Below are positions 29,797-38,679 of a stretch of DNA of 43,714 nucleotides, piece by piece. Made by a program: the position numbers and the translations under genes. The stretch comes from Burkholderiaceae bacterium (GTDB lineage Bacteria; Pseudomonadota; Gammaproteobacteria; Burkholderiales; Burkholderiaceae_E). The notes below the pieces were generated by a model. It saw only the letters and a list, made by a program, of their open reading frames with translations, had not been told where the DNA came from and did no database searches. Numbering within the stretch: position 1 is the stretch's first letter; each line of letters starts with the position of its first letter. The stretch covers positions 1 through 43,714 of the forward strand of contig JAMLIS010000023.1 in assembly GCA_023954015.1 (NCBI GenBank), read 5' to 3'.

Positions 29797-31614
29797 TCAG
29801 AGCCCGCGCGCCTGCAGCCACAGCTCGAGCAGCGCGAGCTGCCACAATCGCGAGCCGCGCAGCGGCGTGATGTGCTCCGAGGGCGCGGCGAGCAGTCGCT
29901 CGACGGTCTCGCGGCGGAACAGGCCTCGTTCGCGCGCGCGCGCACCGGTGAGCGCATCGCGTGCCAGCGCGAGCACGGGTCCGTCGACGTGCTTGAGGAT
30001 CGGCACCGGGAAATAGCCCTTCGGCCGGTCGACGACCTCGGCCGGCAGCAGTCGCCGGCCGATCGCCTTCAGCACCCGCTTGCCGCCGTCGCGCAGCGAC
30101 GCGGGATCGTCGCCGAGCTTGTCGTCGAGCGGCAGGCGCGCGGCGAGCTCGACCAGCTCGTGATCGAGGAAGGGAACGCGCGCTTCGAGTCCCCACGCCA
30201 TCGTCATGTTGTCGACGCGCTTGACCGGATCGTCGGCGAGCATCACCGTCGCGTCGAGCTGCAGTGCGCGCTCGACGGCGTCGGCGGACGCGCTGGCGGC
30301 GAAGGCGCGCTGCACGTAGGCGCGGCTCGCGTCGTCGGTGGCGAAGGCGTCGCCGACCGTGTCGAGGTAGCCGGCGTGCGTGCTGTCGAAGAACACGCGC
30401 GCGTAGTCGGCGGCGGCGTCGGCGCTGCCGGCGAGCTTCGGATACCAGTGGTAGCCGGCGAATACCTCGTCGGCGCCCTGGCCGCTCTGCACGACCCGGG
30501 TCGACTTCGATACCTCGCGCGACAGAAGCCAGAACGCGACGTTGTCGTAGCTGGCCATCGGTTCGCTCATCGCGTCTATCGTTCCCGGCAGCGCGTCCAT
30601 CAACTCGGCGCTCGGGATGCGGATCTGCTCGTGCCGCGTGCCGAAACGCTGCGCGACCAGGTCGGACCAGCGGAACTCGTCGCCGGCCTCGCCGCCGGCC
30701 GCTTCGAAGCCGATCGAATAGGTGCGCAGCCCGCTCGCGCCCAGCTCGGCGAGCAGCGCAACGATCAAACTCGAATCGACGCCGCCCGAAAGCAGCACGC
30801 CGACCGGCACGTCGGCGACCAGCCGGCGCCGCACCGCGCTGCGCAGCGCCTGCTCGACGAGTCGCTCGCGCTCTTGGCGCGGCAGCGCAGCCATTTGCGG
30901 ATCGGCGCGCACCGACAACTGCCAGTAGCTGTGCGACCGGCAGCTGCCGTCGGCCTCCCAGCTCGCGATCGTCGCCGGTGCGAGCTTGCGCACGCCGCGC
31001 AGGATCGTGTAGGGCGGCGGTACGACCGAGTGCCAGCTGAGGTAGTGATGCAGTGCGACCGGATCGATGGAGGTGTCGACGTCGCCGCCCGCGAGCAGTG
31101 CCGGTAGCGTCGAAGCGAAGCGCAGCCGCCCGCGTGCCTGCGCGTAGTACAGCGGCTTGATGCCCAGGCGATCGCGCGCCAGCGTCAGTCGACCGGTGTC
31201 GCGCTGGTGGATCGCGAACGCGAACATTCCCTCGAAACGTTCGACGCAGCGCTCGCCCCACGCGTGGAAAGCCTTCAGCGCCACCTCGGTGTCGCCGTCC
31301 GAAAAGAAGCGGTACCCCAGCGCAGCGAGCTCGTCGCGAAGCGCCCGGTAGTTGTACAGGCAGCCGTTGAACGCGATCGTCAGGCCGAGCGCCGGGTCGG
31401 TCATCGGCTGCTGCGAGTGCTCGGACAGGTCGATGATGCGCAGCCTGCGGTGCGCCAGCGCGACGTTGCCCTGCTGGAAGGTGCCGGCGCCGTCCGGTCC
31501 GCGTGCGCGCATCGTCGCGCCCATGCGCACGACCGCTTCGACGTCGGCGGCGGCAAAGGAAGACGCACCGTGGCGCGCCGCTTCGAATCGGGCTTCGCCC
31601 GCGAATCCACACAT
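29797..31614 (-). CDS. asnO: N-acetylglutaminylglutamine amidotransferase (AsnB-like)
   Basis: A 605-residue glutamine-dependent amidotransferase. Cys2 after the initiator Met (MCGFAGE) is the nucleophile of the class II glutaminase domain, followed by RGPDGAG, HRRLRIIDLS and FNGCLYNYR. The synthetase domain has the PP-loop LLSGGVDSSL near residue 275 and SGQGADEVFAGYHWYP. It resembles asparagine synthetase, but the fusion-type ngg gene and M42 peptidase downstream identify the NAGGN osmolyte pathway. The start has GAGG six bases upstream. tRNA-Thr lies 73 nt upstream on the same strand with no T-tailed terminator between, so read-through is possible. Confidence 0.9.
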   Translation of the reverse strand: MCGFAGEARFEAARHGASSFAAADVEAVVRMGATMRARGPDGAGTFQQGNVALAHRRLRIIDLSEHSQQPMTDPALGLTIAFNGCLYNYRALRDELAALGYRFFSDGDTEVALKAFHAWGERCVERFEGMFAFAIHQRDTGRLTLARDRLGIKPLYYAQARGRLRFASTLPALLAGGDVDTSIDPVALHHYLSWHSVVPPPYTILRGVRKLAPATIASWEADGSCRSHSYWQLSVRADPQMAALPRQERERLVEQALRSAVRRRLVADVPVGVLLSGGVDSSLIVALLAELGASGLRTYSIGFEAAGGEAGDEFRWSDLVAQRFGTRHEQIRIPSAELMDALPGTIDAMSEPMASYDNVAFWLLSREVSKSTRVVQSGQGADEVFAGYHWYPKLAGSADAAADYARVFFDSTHAGYLDTVGDAFATDDASRAYVQRAFAASASADAVERALQLDATVMLADDPVKRVDNMTMAWGLEARVPFLDHELVELAARLPLDDKLGDDPASLRDGGKRVLKAIGRRLLPAEVVDRPKGYFPVPILKHVDGPVLALARDALTGARARERGLFRRETVERLLAAPSEHITPLRGSRLWQLALLELWLQARGL

Positions 31615-31687
31615 GGAAACCTCGCTGGATCGCAGCAGGCGCCGCCGGTTTCGCAGTGAACGAGCGCTGACGGCGCTTGCGAGGTAG

Positions 31688-31763
<76 letters not shown>

Positions 31764-31852
31764 ACGAGACGCAGCAGGACGGGAAGCTCCAGGAAGGGCT
31801 TCGCGCCCGAAGGCTTTCCGGTGAAAGCCCAGCGCCTGAAGGTGAACGAAAA

Positions 31853-31858
31853 ATTATA
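31853..31858 (-). promoter_or_regulatory. -10 box (TATAAT) upstream of tRNA-Thr
   Basis: A perfect TATAAT on the minus strand 90 nt before the tRNA 5' end, followed by an AT-rich stretch that stands out in this GC-rich region. The -35 match is poor. It probably serves the tRNA and perhaps the asnO operon. Confidence 0.5.
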
Positions 31859-31939
31859 GCAGCTGCGCCGAAGCCGAGCGATGTCCTGCCTGCCCCGGTC
31901 GCCGCGCGCGCAGTGCACCGTACCCGACGGCGCAGCGAC

Positions 31940-31996
31940 GGCAATCGACGGCGCGGTCGCACGATAGGCGGCAATCGACGGCGCGGTCGCGCGATA
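31940..31996. repeat. 27-bp direct repeat upstream of the ferredoxin reductase gene
   Basis: GGCAATCGACGGCGCGGTCG, then C(A/G)CGATA, occurs at 31940-31966 and 31970-31996 with one mismatch, a 30-bp period. The second copy ends in the GATAAT -10 box of the downstream gene and the first ends in CGATAGG. Confidence 0.92.
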
Positions 31997-31998
31997 AT
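31993..31998 (+). promoter_or_regulatory. -10 box (GATAAT) six bases from the reductase ATG
   Basis: GATAAT at 31993-31998, then six bases, then the ATG at 32005. No ribosome binding site intervenes, so a leaderless mRNA is predicted. The -35 region lies in the duplicated 27-bp block and is a weak match. Confidence 0.4.
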
Positions 31999-32004
31999 GT
32001 CGCG

Positions 32005-33057
32005 ATGAGCTTCACCGTCACCATCGTGCCCGGCGGCGCGCGGTTCCTCGTCGACGACGACGAACCGATCCTCGAAGCCGCGCTGCGCCAGGGCGTCGTG
32101 ATTCCGTACGGATGCCGCAACGGCGCCTGCGGCTCGTGCAAGTCGCTCGTCGTCGAAGGCGAGATCGAGCAGGGCGCGCATTCGCCCCGGGCGCTTTCGC
32201 GCGACGAGCGGTCGCGCGGCATGGCACTGCTGTGCTGCGCGCGGGCGCGTTCCGACCTGTCGGTGCAGGCGCGTCTCGTGTCCGGGCCGGGCCAGATGCC
32301 GGTGCGCAAGATGCCCTGCCGGATATCGACGATCGTCCGCGCCGCGCCCGACGTCGCCGTCGTGCGCCTGCAGTTGCCGGCCGGAGAGCGCCTGCAGTAC
32401 CTGGCGGGGCAGTACGTCGAGTTGATCCTGCGCGACGGAACGCGGCGCAGTTATTCGATGGCCTGCGCACCGGGCAGCGCCGAGCAGATCGAACTGCACG
32501 TGCGGCATCTGCCGGGCGGGCGCTTCACCGACGCGCTGTTCGGCGCCTCGCAGCCGTCGCTGAAGGAACGCGACATCCTGCGGCTGGAAGGTCCGATGGG
32601 CACGTTCTTCCTGCGCGAGGATTTCTCGTGCCCGATCGTGCTGCTGGCCAGCGGAACGGGCTTCGCGCCGATCAAGGCGATCGTCGAGCACATGCAGGCT
32701 GCCGGCATCGAGCGGCAGACGACGCTCTATTGGGGCGGCCGGCGGCCGCGCGACCTCTACGCCAACGAGCTGTGCGAGCGATGGGCGAGCGAGATGCCCC
32801 ATCTGCGCTACGTTCCGGTCGTCTCCGACGCGCTCGCCGAAGACGCTTGGCGCGGTCGCACGGGGTTCGTGCATCGCGCCGTCGTCGAAGACTTTCCCGA
32901 CCTCTCCGGTCACCAGGTCTACGCCTGCGGGGCACCGGCCATGGTGCAGGCGGCGCGGCGCGATTTCGCCTGCTGCGGCTTGCCCGACGGCGACTTCTAC
33001 GCCGATGCGTTCACCACGGCCGCCGACCTCGCCGCCGCCGAGACGATCGTGGGGTGA
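32005..33057 (+). CDS. 2Fe-2S ferredoxin / FAD / NAD(P)H reductase (CDP-6-deoxyglucoseen reductase-like)
   Basis: A 350-residue three-domain reductase. The plant-type [2Fe-2S] domain at the N-terminus has ligands C37, C42, C45 and C77 (PYGCRNGACGSC ... LLCCARA). The FAD domain has RRSYSMACAP. The NAD(P) domain has GTGFAPIKAI and the C-terminal YACGAPAMV. Betaproteobacterial genes of this layout are often labelled CDP-6-deoxy-delta-3,4-glucoseen reductase, but no sugar-nucleotide genes are nearby. It more likely serves as an electron-donating reductase for an oxygenase or other partner not seen here. Monocistronic. Confidence 0.88.
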   Translation: MSFTVTIVPGGARFLVDDDEPILEAALRQGVVIPYGCRNGACGSCKSLVVEGEIEQGAHSPRALSRDERSRGMALLCCARARSDLSVQARLVSGPGQMPVRKMPCRISTIVRAAPDVAVVRLQLPAGERLQYLAGQYVELILRDGTRRSYSMACAPGSAEQIELHVRHLPGGRFTDALFGASQPSLKERDILRLEGPMGTFFLREDFSCPIVLLASGTGFAPIKAIVEHMQAAGIERQTTLYWGGRRPRDLYANELCERWASEMPHLRYVPVVSDALAEDAWRGRTGFVHRAVVEDFPDLSGHQVYACGAPAMVQAARRDFACCGLPDGDFYADAFTTAADLAAAETIVG

Positions 33058-33098
33058 ACAGGCCCTGGTACGCCGCGCCGCCGCGAAGCAGCAGGACG

Positions 33099-33127
33099 AA
33101 AAAAAAGACCCCGGGCTCTGCCCGGGG
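33099..33127 (-). terminator. Strong rho-independent terminator, minus strand
   Basis: A perfect 8-bp stem CCCCGGGC / GCCCGGGG with a three-base loop (33109-33127) is followed on the minus strand by TC and eight T (33106-33099). On the plus strand it lacks a T tail. No minus-strand gene ends close by: the nearest is ilvD, ending 633 nt upstream at 33760. Confidence 0.85.
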
Positions 33128-33212
33128 CACAGCCAGCCTGGAGAACCTCGTTCGAGGCTGGAAGAGGAGGCCTGACACGAAGCGCGACGAACGCTCCGTA
33201 CCGTCGAATGTA
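33099..33212 (-). ncRNA. Candidate small RNA or long ilvD 3' tail ending at the orphan terminator
   Basis: Directly before the terminator the minus strand can form CCAGCCT / AGGCTGG (33161-33155 with 33139-33133) or, alternatively, CCTCG / CGAGG inside it. A TACATT -10-like box lies at 33212-33207 with a poor -35. The 366-nt gap 33058-33423 has no supported protein gene. This could be a terminated sRNA, or the end of an ilvD transcript running antisense to the small Trp-rich gene. The 5' end is a guess. Confidence 0.25.
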
Positions 33213-33423
33213 GCCGCGTGCGTTCGGTCCTGCGCTGCCACGGCGACGGGCGGCGCGGGTCGGTGGATCGGCGGAACGCTTCCGCGCACTGTGTGCGGCG
33301 GGCCACGTTGGCGAGCGCGGCGCTGCACCGTCGAAACCCCGTCGCGAACCGTCCGGCCGCCCGGCGTCCTTCGGGCTCGACGGCTGGTGCAAAGTCGGGA
33401 CTCTCTCGCGGAGCCCCGTGCCA

Positions 33424-33681
33424 ATGCCCTTCGTCTGGATCGGAGTCCTTCTGATCGTGTTGAAGTGGTTCGAACTCGAACCCGTCGCGGCCTGGTCGTG
33501 GTGGGCGACCCTCGCCCCGTTCGCCGTCGCTTTCGCGTGGTTCGAACTGCTCGAACCGCTGCTCGGCATGGACAAGCGCCGCGCCGACGACGACTTCGCC
33601 GAGTTGCGGCGTCTGCGGATCCAGCGACAGTTCCCGTACCTGCGGGTGCAGACGAGAAAGGCGGTCAAGAACAAGGGGTGA
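33424..33681 (+). CDS. Small Trp-rich protein (TIGR04438-like)
   Basis: An 85-residue protein with two hydrophobic stretches (FVWIGVLLIVLKWFELEP and WSWWATLAPFAVAFAWFELL) with seven Trp, then a basic C-terminal tail (MDKRRADDDFAELRRLRI). This pattern matches the small Trp-rich family found in betaproteobacteria; function unknown. The ATG at 33424 is preferred over GTG 33418, which would add two residues. It converges on ilvD, and a 14-bp tandem repeat covers its stop codon. Confidence 0.8.
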   Translation: MPFVWIGVLLIVLKWFELEPVAAWSWWATLAPFAVAFAWFELLEPLLGMDKRRADDDFAELRRLRIQRQFPYLRVQTRKAVKNKG

Positions 33682-33700
33682 AAGGCAAGGGGTGAAAGGC
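33673..33700. repeat. 14-bp tandem duplication across a stop codon
   Basis: AAGGGGTGAAAGGC at 33673-33686 and 33687-33700. The TGA in the first copy is the stop of the Trp-rich gene. A 9-bp-stem hairpin (33703-33725, GACGCGGCG / CGCCGCGTC) follows, without a T tail on either strand. Confidence 0.9.
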
Positions 33701-33759
33701 TCGACGCGGCGGCGCTCGCCGCGTCCGGTTCGTGCCGCTTCGCCCGTCCCTCCGCCGGG

Positions 33760-35439
33760 TCAGAAATCGTCGAGTACTGCGCCCCGGCTCGCGCTGTTGG
33801 CCAGCCTGTGGAACTTCGCCAGCACGCCGCGGCGGTAACGCGCCGCGGGTTCCTTCCAGCCCGCCCGGCGCTGCGCGAGCTCGGCGTCGTCGACGTTCAG
33901 CTGCAGCAGCAGCCGGTGCGCGTCGATCGTGACCGAATCGCCTTCGCGCACCAGCGCGATCGGGCCGCCGGCTGCCGCCTCCGGCGCGACGTGCCCGACC
34001 ACCATTCCCCAGGTGCCGCCCGAGAAGCGACCATCGGTGATCAGTCCCACCGACTCGCCCAGGCCGGCGCCGATGATCGCCGAGGTCGGTGCGAGCATTT
34101 CGGGCATTCCCGGCGCCCCGCGCGGCCCCAGGTAGCGCAGCACCATGATGTCGCCGGCGACGATGCGTCCGTCGAGGATCGCCTGCAGCGCGCTCTGCTC
34201 GTCGTCGAAGACGCGCGCCGGTCCGGTCATCACCGGGTTCTTCAGCCCGCTGATCTTCGCCACGCAGCCTTCGGGCGACAGGTTGCCCTTCAGGATCGCC
34301 AGGTGTCCCTCGCGATACAGCGCCTTGTCGATCGGGAAGATCACCGGCTGGTCGGCACGTGGCGTCGACGGGACGTTGGCAAGTTCCTCGGCGAGCGTGC
34401 GGCCGGTGATCGTCGTGCAGTGGCCGTGCAGCAGGCCGGCGTCGAGCAGGATCTTCAGCACCTGCGGGATGCCGCCTGCGCGATGCAGGTCGGTGGCGAG
34501 GTATCGGCCCGAAGGCTTCAGGTCGCAGAGGACCGGAACGCGCTTGCGCACGCGCTCGAAGTCGTCGATCGTCCATTCGACTTCCGCGGCGTGCGCGATC
34601 GCCAGGTAATGCAGCACCGCGTTGGTCGATCCGCCGACCGCCATGATCAGTGCCACCGCGTTCTCGATCGATTCGCGCGTGACGATGTCGCGCGGCTTCA
34701 GGTCGCGCTTGACCGCCTCGATGAGCACGCGCGCCGATTCGGCGGTGGAGTGCAGCTTCTCGGGATCGGGGTTGGCCATCGTCGACGAACCGAGCAGGCT
34801 CATTCCCAGTGCCTCGAAGGACGAGGACATCGTGTTCGCCGTGTACATCCCGCCGCACGAACCCGTGCCCGGGATCGCGTTCTCCTCGATGCCGCGGAAG
34901 TCCTCCTCGCACATGCAGCCGCGCGAATACTCGCCGACGGCCTCGAAGACCGAGACGATGTTCAGCTCCTGGCCCTTCCAGTGCCCGGCCTTGATCGTTC
35001 CGCCGTAGACGTAGATCGACGGCACGTTCGCCCGCAGCATGCCCATCATGCCGCCCGGCATGTTCTTGTCGCAGCCGCCGATGACCAGCACGCCGTCCAT
35101 CCACTGGCCCTGCACCGAGGTCTCGACGCAGTCGGAGATGACTTCGCGCGAGACGAGCGAGTACTTCATGCCTTCGGTGCCCATCGCCATCCCGTCGGAG
35201 ATGGTCGGCGTGCCGAACACCTGCGGGTTCGCGCCGCCGGCGCGCACCGCTTCGATGGCGACGTCGGCGAGCGCCTGCAGGCCCGAGTTGCACGGCGTGA
35301 TCGTGCTGTGGCCGTTGGCGATGCCGATCATCGGATTGTCGAAATCGCTGCGACGGTAACCCATCGCGTAGTACATCGATCGGTTCGGCGCGCGGGCTAC
35401 GCCCTGCGTGATGTTGCGGCTGCGGCGGTTGGCGGACAT
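33760..35439 (-). CDS. ilvD: Dihydroxy-acid dehydratase
   Basis: A 559-residue IlvD/Edd-family enzyme. The Fe-S cluster cysteines are in [18 protein letters not shown] and [23 protein letters not shown] and the C-terminal EGDSV segment are conserved. It converts 2,3-dihydroxy-3-methylbutanoate to 2-ketoisovalerate for valine, leucine and pantothenate (substrate for PanB at 19 kb). The length is typical of the shorter, about 560-residue subgroup, which often has a [2Fe-2S] cluster; cluster type is not visible here. Monocistronic, with no T-tailed terminator until 33099. Confidence 0.96.
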   Translation of the reverse strand: MSANRRSRNITQGVARAPNRSMYYAMGYRRSDFDNPMIGIANGHSTITPCNSGLQALADVAIEAVRAGGANPQVFGTPTISDGMAMGTEGMKYSLVSREVISDCVETSVQGQWMDGVLVIGGCDKNMPGGMMGMLRANVPSIYVYGGTIKAGHWKGQELNIVSVFEAVGEYSRGCMCEEDFRGIEENAIPGTGSCGGMYTANTMSSSFEALGMSLLGSSTMANPDPEKLHSTAESARVLIEAVKRDLKPRDIVTRESIENAVALIMAVGGSTNAVLHYLAIAHAAEVEWTIDDFERVRKRVPVLCDLKPSGRYLATDLHRAGGIPQVLKILLDAGLLHGHCTTITGRTLAEELANVPSTPRADQPVIFPIDKALYREGHLAILKGNLSPEGCVAKISGLKNPVMTGPARVFDDEQSALQAILDGRIVAGDIMVLRYLGPRGAPGMPEMLAPTSAIIGAGLGESVGLITDGRFSGGTWGMVVGHVAPEAAAGGPIALVREGDSVTIDAHRLLLQLNVDDAELAQRRAGWKEPAARYRRGVLAKFHRLANSASRGAVLDDF

Positions 35440-35560
35440 GGGTTTCGGGGCTTTCGCGGTTGCGGGAAAGGGGTTTCGGGGAGACGCGCCCGAGGGGGCG
35501 GTCGTCGGTGCGGCGCCCGTGCGGCGCAGGCTTGCGCAGCAAGCGCGACTCCGGTAATCT

Positions 35561-35585
35561 TAATGCGAACCGTTATTGTTCTCGA
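35561..35585 (+). promoter_or_regulatory. Possible Fur box upstream of bfd
   Basis: TAATGCGAACCGTTATTGTT then CTCG is a partly symmetric AT-rich block in GC-rich surroundings, 32-56 nt before the bfd ATG. It resembles the AATGAGAA / TTCTCATT Fur repeat. The bacterioferritin genes next to it are typical iron-regulated targets, so the assignment is plausible but unverified. Confidence 0.4.
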
Positions 35586-35616
35586 TTTGTACAGCGCCGT
35601 ATTGGAAGTTGCCGCC

Positions 35617-35829
35617 ATGATCGTCTGCGTCTGCCGCGCCGTATCCGACCGCCAGATCCGCTCCAGCGTCCGCGACGGCGCGCAGACGATGTCGCAGCTG
35701 CGCGCAGAACTCGGCGTGACCGCCTGCTGCGGGAAGTGCGGGCCGCGCGTACGCGAACTGCTCGACGAGCACCGCGCGGGCGAGGCGCGCGGCGTGGCAG
35801 GCCTGGCCTGCGCCTGCGCTGCGGCCTGA
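35617..35829 (+). CDS. bfd: Bacterioferritin-associated ferredoxin
   Basis: A 70-residue protein with the Bfd [2Fe-2S] pattern: CVCRAVSDRQI at the N-terminus (CxC) and CCGKCGP about 30 residues later (CxxC). Bfd donates electrons to bacterioferritin to release stored iron. The ATG at 35617 gives the standard MIVCVCRAV start; GGAAG lies upstream. A longer frame from 35565 covers the Fur-like block and is unlikely. The gene faces bfr with 53 nt between stops. Confidence 0.93.
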   Translation: MIVCVCRAVSDRQIRSSVRDGAQTMSQLRAELGVTACCGKCGPRVRELLDEHRAGEARGVAGLACACAAA

Positions 35830-35882
35830 AGCGCAGACGCGGCCGGTCCTGCGGGTGTCTCGCTGCGCCGGTTCACGCCTTC

Positions 35883-36362
35883 TCAGGGTGCTTCCCGGTT
35901 CATGAAGCTCTGCTGGTAGTTCTGCAGGCCGACGCGGCCGATCAGTTCGAGTTGCGTCTCGAGAAAATCGACGTGTTTCTCGGAGTCGTCGAGTATGCCG
36001 ACGAGGACTTCGCGCGAAACGTAGTCGTTGACCGATTCGCAGTGCGCGATGCCCGAGCGAACGGTGTCGAGTGCGGCGCGCTCGAGGGCCAGATCGCTGT
36101 TGAGGATTTCCTCGGTGGTCTCGCCGACGTTCAGCTTGCCGAGGTCCTGCAGGTTCGGCAGGCCGTCGAGCAGCAGGATGCGCTGGATCAGCCGATCGGC
36201 GTGCTTCATCTCGCCGATCGATTCCTCGTATTCGATTCGTTCCAGTCCGGGCAGGCCCCAGTGCCCGAAGATGCGCGCGTGAACGAAGTATTGGTTGATC
36301 GCGGTCAGCTCGTTCTTCAGCTGCCGGTTCAGCCACTCGATGACTTTCGGGTCGCCTTTCAT
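35883..36362 (-). CDS. bfr: Bacterioferritin
   Basis: A 159-residue ferritin-like subunit: [15 protein letters not shown] start, ferroxidase ligands in [11 protein letters not shown] (E18), E51/H54 in [11 protein letters not shown]94 and E127/H130 in [11 protein letters not shown]. Met52 (GEMKHADRL) is the haem ligand, so this is the haem-binding type. It stores iron in a 24-mer. It is convergent with bfd. A GATAAT -10 lies 27 nt before its start. Confidence 0.97.
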   Translation of the reverse strand: MKGDPKVIEWLNRQLKNELTAINQYFVHARIFGHWGLPGLERIEYEESIGEMKHADRLIQRILLLDGLPNLQDLGKLNVGETTEEILNSDLALERAALDTVRSGIAHCESVNDYVSREVLVGILDDSEKHVDFLETQLELIGRVGLQNYQQSFMNREAP

Positions 36363-36388
36363 CCGGGCCTCCAGCGTGACGAGTCCCG

Positions 36389-36394
36389 ATTATC
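36389..36394 (-). promoter_or_regulatory. -10 box (GATAAT) of bfr
   Basis: GATAAT on the minus strand within the palindrome CCCGATTATCGGG (36386-36398), 27 nt before the bfr ATG. A CAGAAT on the plus strand (36398-36403) may serve the divergent lgt. Confidence 0.4.
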
Positions 36395-36439
36395 GGGCAG
36401 AATGAACGACGGGTGAAAATCGCCCGTTCACGTTCGCCG

Positions 36440-37261
36440 ATGCTCGTCCATCCCCGGTTCGATCCGATCGCCTTCTCGCTGGGCCCGCTCGCCGTACGCT
36501 GGTACGGCCTGATGTACCTCGTCGCGTTCGCGCTGTTCTACTGGCTGGGTCGCGTTCGGCTGCAGCGCCCCGCGTGGTCGCAGGCGAGCGGCCTGTCGCT
36601 GCGCGATCTCGAAGACCTGCTGTTCTGGGGCGCGCTCGGCGTCGTGCTCGGCGGTCGCCTCGGCTACGTGTTGTTCTACAAGACCGGCTGGTACGCGGCA
36701 CACCCGCTCGAGATCTTCGCCGTGTGGAAGGGCGGCATGTCCTTTCACGGCGGCCTGCTCGGCGTGCTCGTCGCCGTCGCGCTCTTCTGCCGCCTGCGCG
36801 GGCTGCGTTTCCTGCGTGTCACCGACTTCGTCGCACCGCTGGTTCCGATCGGCCTGGCCGCCGGGCGGCTGGGCAACTTCATCAACGGCGAGTTGTGGGG
36901 CCGTCCCACCGACGTGCCTTGGGCGATGGTCTTCCCGCAGGTCGATTCGCTGCCGCGACATCCTTCGCAGCTCTACCAGTTCGCCGGCGAGGGCATTGCA
37001 CTGTTCGCCTTCCTGTGGTGGTTCTCGTCGCGTCCTCGCCCGGTGGGCGCCGTCTCCGGGATGTTCCTCGCCGGCTATGCGGTGCTGCGCTTCGTCGCCG
37101 AGTTCGCGCGCGAGCCCGACGACTTCCTGGGTCTGCAGGCATTGAGCCTCACGATGGGCCAGTGGCTGAGCATTCCGATGTTCGTCGCCGGCATCGCCCT
37201 GCTGGCATGGTCGCGCCGTTCGCGCGGCGAGGATGCCCATCCGGAGGCGCCGCGTGTTTGA
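36440..37261 (+). CDS. lgt: Phosphatidylglycerol-prolipoprotein diacylglyceryl transferase
   Basis: A 273-residue inner-membrane enzyme with about seven hydrophobic segments. Family signatures: VRWYGLMYL near the N-terminus, MSFHGGLLG with the essential His, and [16 protein letters not shown] with the catalytic Arg/Asn/Glu set, then RHPSQLYQ. It adds diacylglycerol to the lipobox Cys before LspA cleavage. The ATG at 36440 gives the conserved MLVHPRFDP start. A GTG at 36413 is in frame and lies nine bases after a CAGAAT box, so a nine-residue extension translated from a leaderless mRNA is possible. It overlaps mcd by eight bases. Confidence 0.94.
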   Translation: MLVHPRFDPIAFSLGPLAVRWYGLMYLVAFALFYWLGRVRLQRPAWSQASGLSLRDLEDLLFWGALGVVLGGRLGYVLFYKTGWYAAHPLEIFAVWKGGMSFHGGLLGVLVAVALFCRLRGLRFLRVTDFVAPLVPIGLAAGRLGNFINGELWGRPTDVPWAMVFPQVDSLPRHPSQLYQFAGEGIALFAFLWWFSSRPRPVGAVSGMFLAGYAVLRFVAEFAREPDDFLGLQALSLTMGQWLSIPMFVAGIALLAWSRRSRGEDAHPEAPRV

Positions 37262-38642
37262 GCGGCTGCTGCAGGTCGGTCGCGACGTGCGCGAACGCAG
37301 CGACCTGCGCGGGCTGCTCGACGATTGCCGTCAGTTGCTCACCGCCCGCGGCGAGTCGAACAGTCTCGTCATCGCCGCGCGCGCGCTCGAACGCTATCGC
37401 CGGCTCTCGCCCGAGGCCGCGGCGCGATTCTTCGATGCGCTGGCTTCCGAGTTCGATCCCGATGCGGCCGAGGTGCTGCGGCGCGCCGAGAGTTACGCGC
37501 TCACGCGCGCGCCCGACGCATTGATCGGCCTGTGGCGCGCCGCCGAATCCCCGCGCCAGGAGCTGCTGCGGCGCCTGAACCGCGCGCCGGACGCCACCGC
37601 ACGACTCGTCGCGATGCGCGCCACGATCCTGGCCCGCCTGCCGACGCACCCGGAGCTGAAGGCCGTCGAGGCCGACTTCCACCATCTTCTGTCGTCGTGG
37701 TTCAACCCCGGCTTCCTGAATCTCGTGCAGGTCGACTGGAATTCCCCGGCGCGGCTGCTCGAGAAGCTGATCCAGCACGAGGCCGTGCACCAGATCGACG
37801 GTTGGAACGACCTGCGCAGGCGCCTCGAGCCCGACCGGCGCTGCTTCGCGTTCTTTCACCCCGCGCTGCCCGACGAGCCGCTGATCTTCGTCGAGGTCGC
37901 GCTGCTCGAGTCGATGCCCGATGCCGTCGCTCCGCTGCTCGATCGTCGCACTGCGGCGAGCGCGCGCGACGATCGTTTCCGGGTGGCGGCGTTCTATTCG
38001 ATCTCGAACTGCCAGCCGGGGCTGCGCGGCGTGAGCCTGGGCGACTTCCTCATCAAACGCGTCGCCGAACGACTGCAGGCCGAGCAGCCGAAGCTGAAGG
38101 TGTTCTGCACGTTGTCGCCGATTCCTGGTTTTGCCGGATGGCTCGCGAAACTCGAAGCGCTGCGCGAGCTGCGCGCACGCTACGGGCACGACCTGCTCGC
38201 CCTCGTCCAGGCACGGCCGCCGGCGGCGACCCTGGCCGCTGCGACCAGTTCCTCGAACGCCGCCGAGTCGGTCGTCGTCGCGCTGCAGGCGGCAACCGTC
38301 GACCGCGGCGCCGATGCAGCCGACGAGGCCTCGTCCGACGGTCCCGACCCGGATGCTCGCGTCGCCGATCTGCAGACCTTGCAGCGCCTGTGTGCGCTCT
38401 ACCTGCTGCATACGTCGCCGACCGACCAGCGTCCTTCCGATCCGGTGGCGCGCTTCCACCTGAACAACGGCGCGCGGCTCGAGCGCATCAACGTCGGCGC
38501 CGATCTCTCGCGCAAGGGCCTTCGCCAGTCGCTCGGTCTGATGGTGAACTACCTGTACGATCTCGGCCAGCTCGAGGCCAATCACGAGAGGTTTCACGGC
38601 GATCGCGTCGCTGCCTCGCGCGCGGTGCTTTCGCTGCTGTAG
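37254..38642 (+). CDS. Malonyl-CoA decarboxylase
   Basis: A 462-residue MCD. The N-terminal helical domain (about 1-170) precedes the GNAT-like catalytic domain, which has [41 protein letters not shown] (about 285-296) and [18 protein letters not shown] with the catalytic His near residue 402; [12 protein letters not shown] is the conserved end. It converts malonyl-CoA to acetyl-CoA. The GTG at 37254 is chosen because GGAGG lies seven bases upstream; an in-frame ATG at 37233 has no such site. It overlaps lgt and is followed by a malonate-type CoA ligase, the usual mcd-matB pairing. Confidence 0.95.
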   Translation: MFERLLQVGRDVRERSDLRGLLDDCRQLLTARGESNSLVIAARALERYRRLSPEAAARFFDALASEFDPDAAEVLRRAESYALTRAPDALIGLWRAAESPRQELLRRLNRAPDATARLVAMRATILARLPTHPELKAVEADFHHLLSSWFNPGFLNLVQVDWNSPARLLEKLIQHEAVHQIDGWNDLRRRLEPDRRCFAFFHPALPDEPLIFVEVALLESMPDAVAPLLDRRTAASARDDRFRVAAFYSISNCQPGLRGVSLGDFLIKRVAERLQAEQPKLKVFCTLSPIPGFAGWLAKLEALRELRARYGHDLLALVQARPPAATLAAATSSSNAAESVVVALQAATVDRGADAADEASSDGPDPDARVADLQTLQRLCALYLLHTSPTDQRPSDPVARFHLNNGARLERINVGADLSRKGLRQSLGLMVNYLYDLGQLEANHERFHGDRVAASRAVLSLL

Positions 38643-38650
38643 AAGAACGA

Positions 38651-38667
38651 GCGTGCCGCCGGCACGC
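38651..38667 (+). other. Intergenic hairpin between mcd and the CoA ligase gene
   Basis: GCGTGCC-GCC-GGCACGC is a perfect 7-bp stem in the 37-nt gap, ending 12 nt before the ligase ATG and just before its GGAGAGG ribosome site. There is no T tail. It could act in mRNA processing or translation tuning. Confidence 0.5.
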
Positions 38668-38679
38668 CGGGAGAGGGCG

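Noticed and set aside
27584..30016. 810-codon plus-strand frame across the NAGGN operon
   Set aside because: Antisense shadow of the M42 peptidase and ngg genes; no recognisable domain.
33109..33127. Terminator for the ferredoxin reductase (plus strand)
   Set aside because: The hairpin is followed by CACAGCC on the plus strand. The T run is on the minus-strand side only.
37233..37253. ATG start for malonyl-CoA decarboxylase seven codons upstream
   Set aside because: It has no ribosome site and lies well inside lgt. The GTG at 37254 has GGAGG at correct spacing and gives the typical N-terminus.
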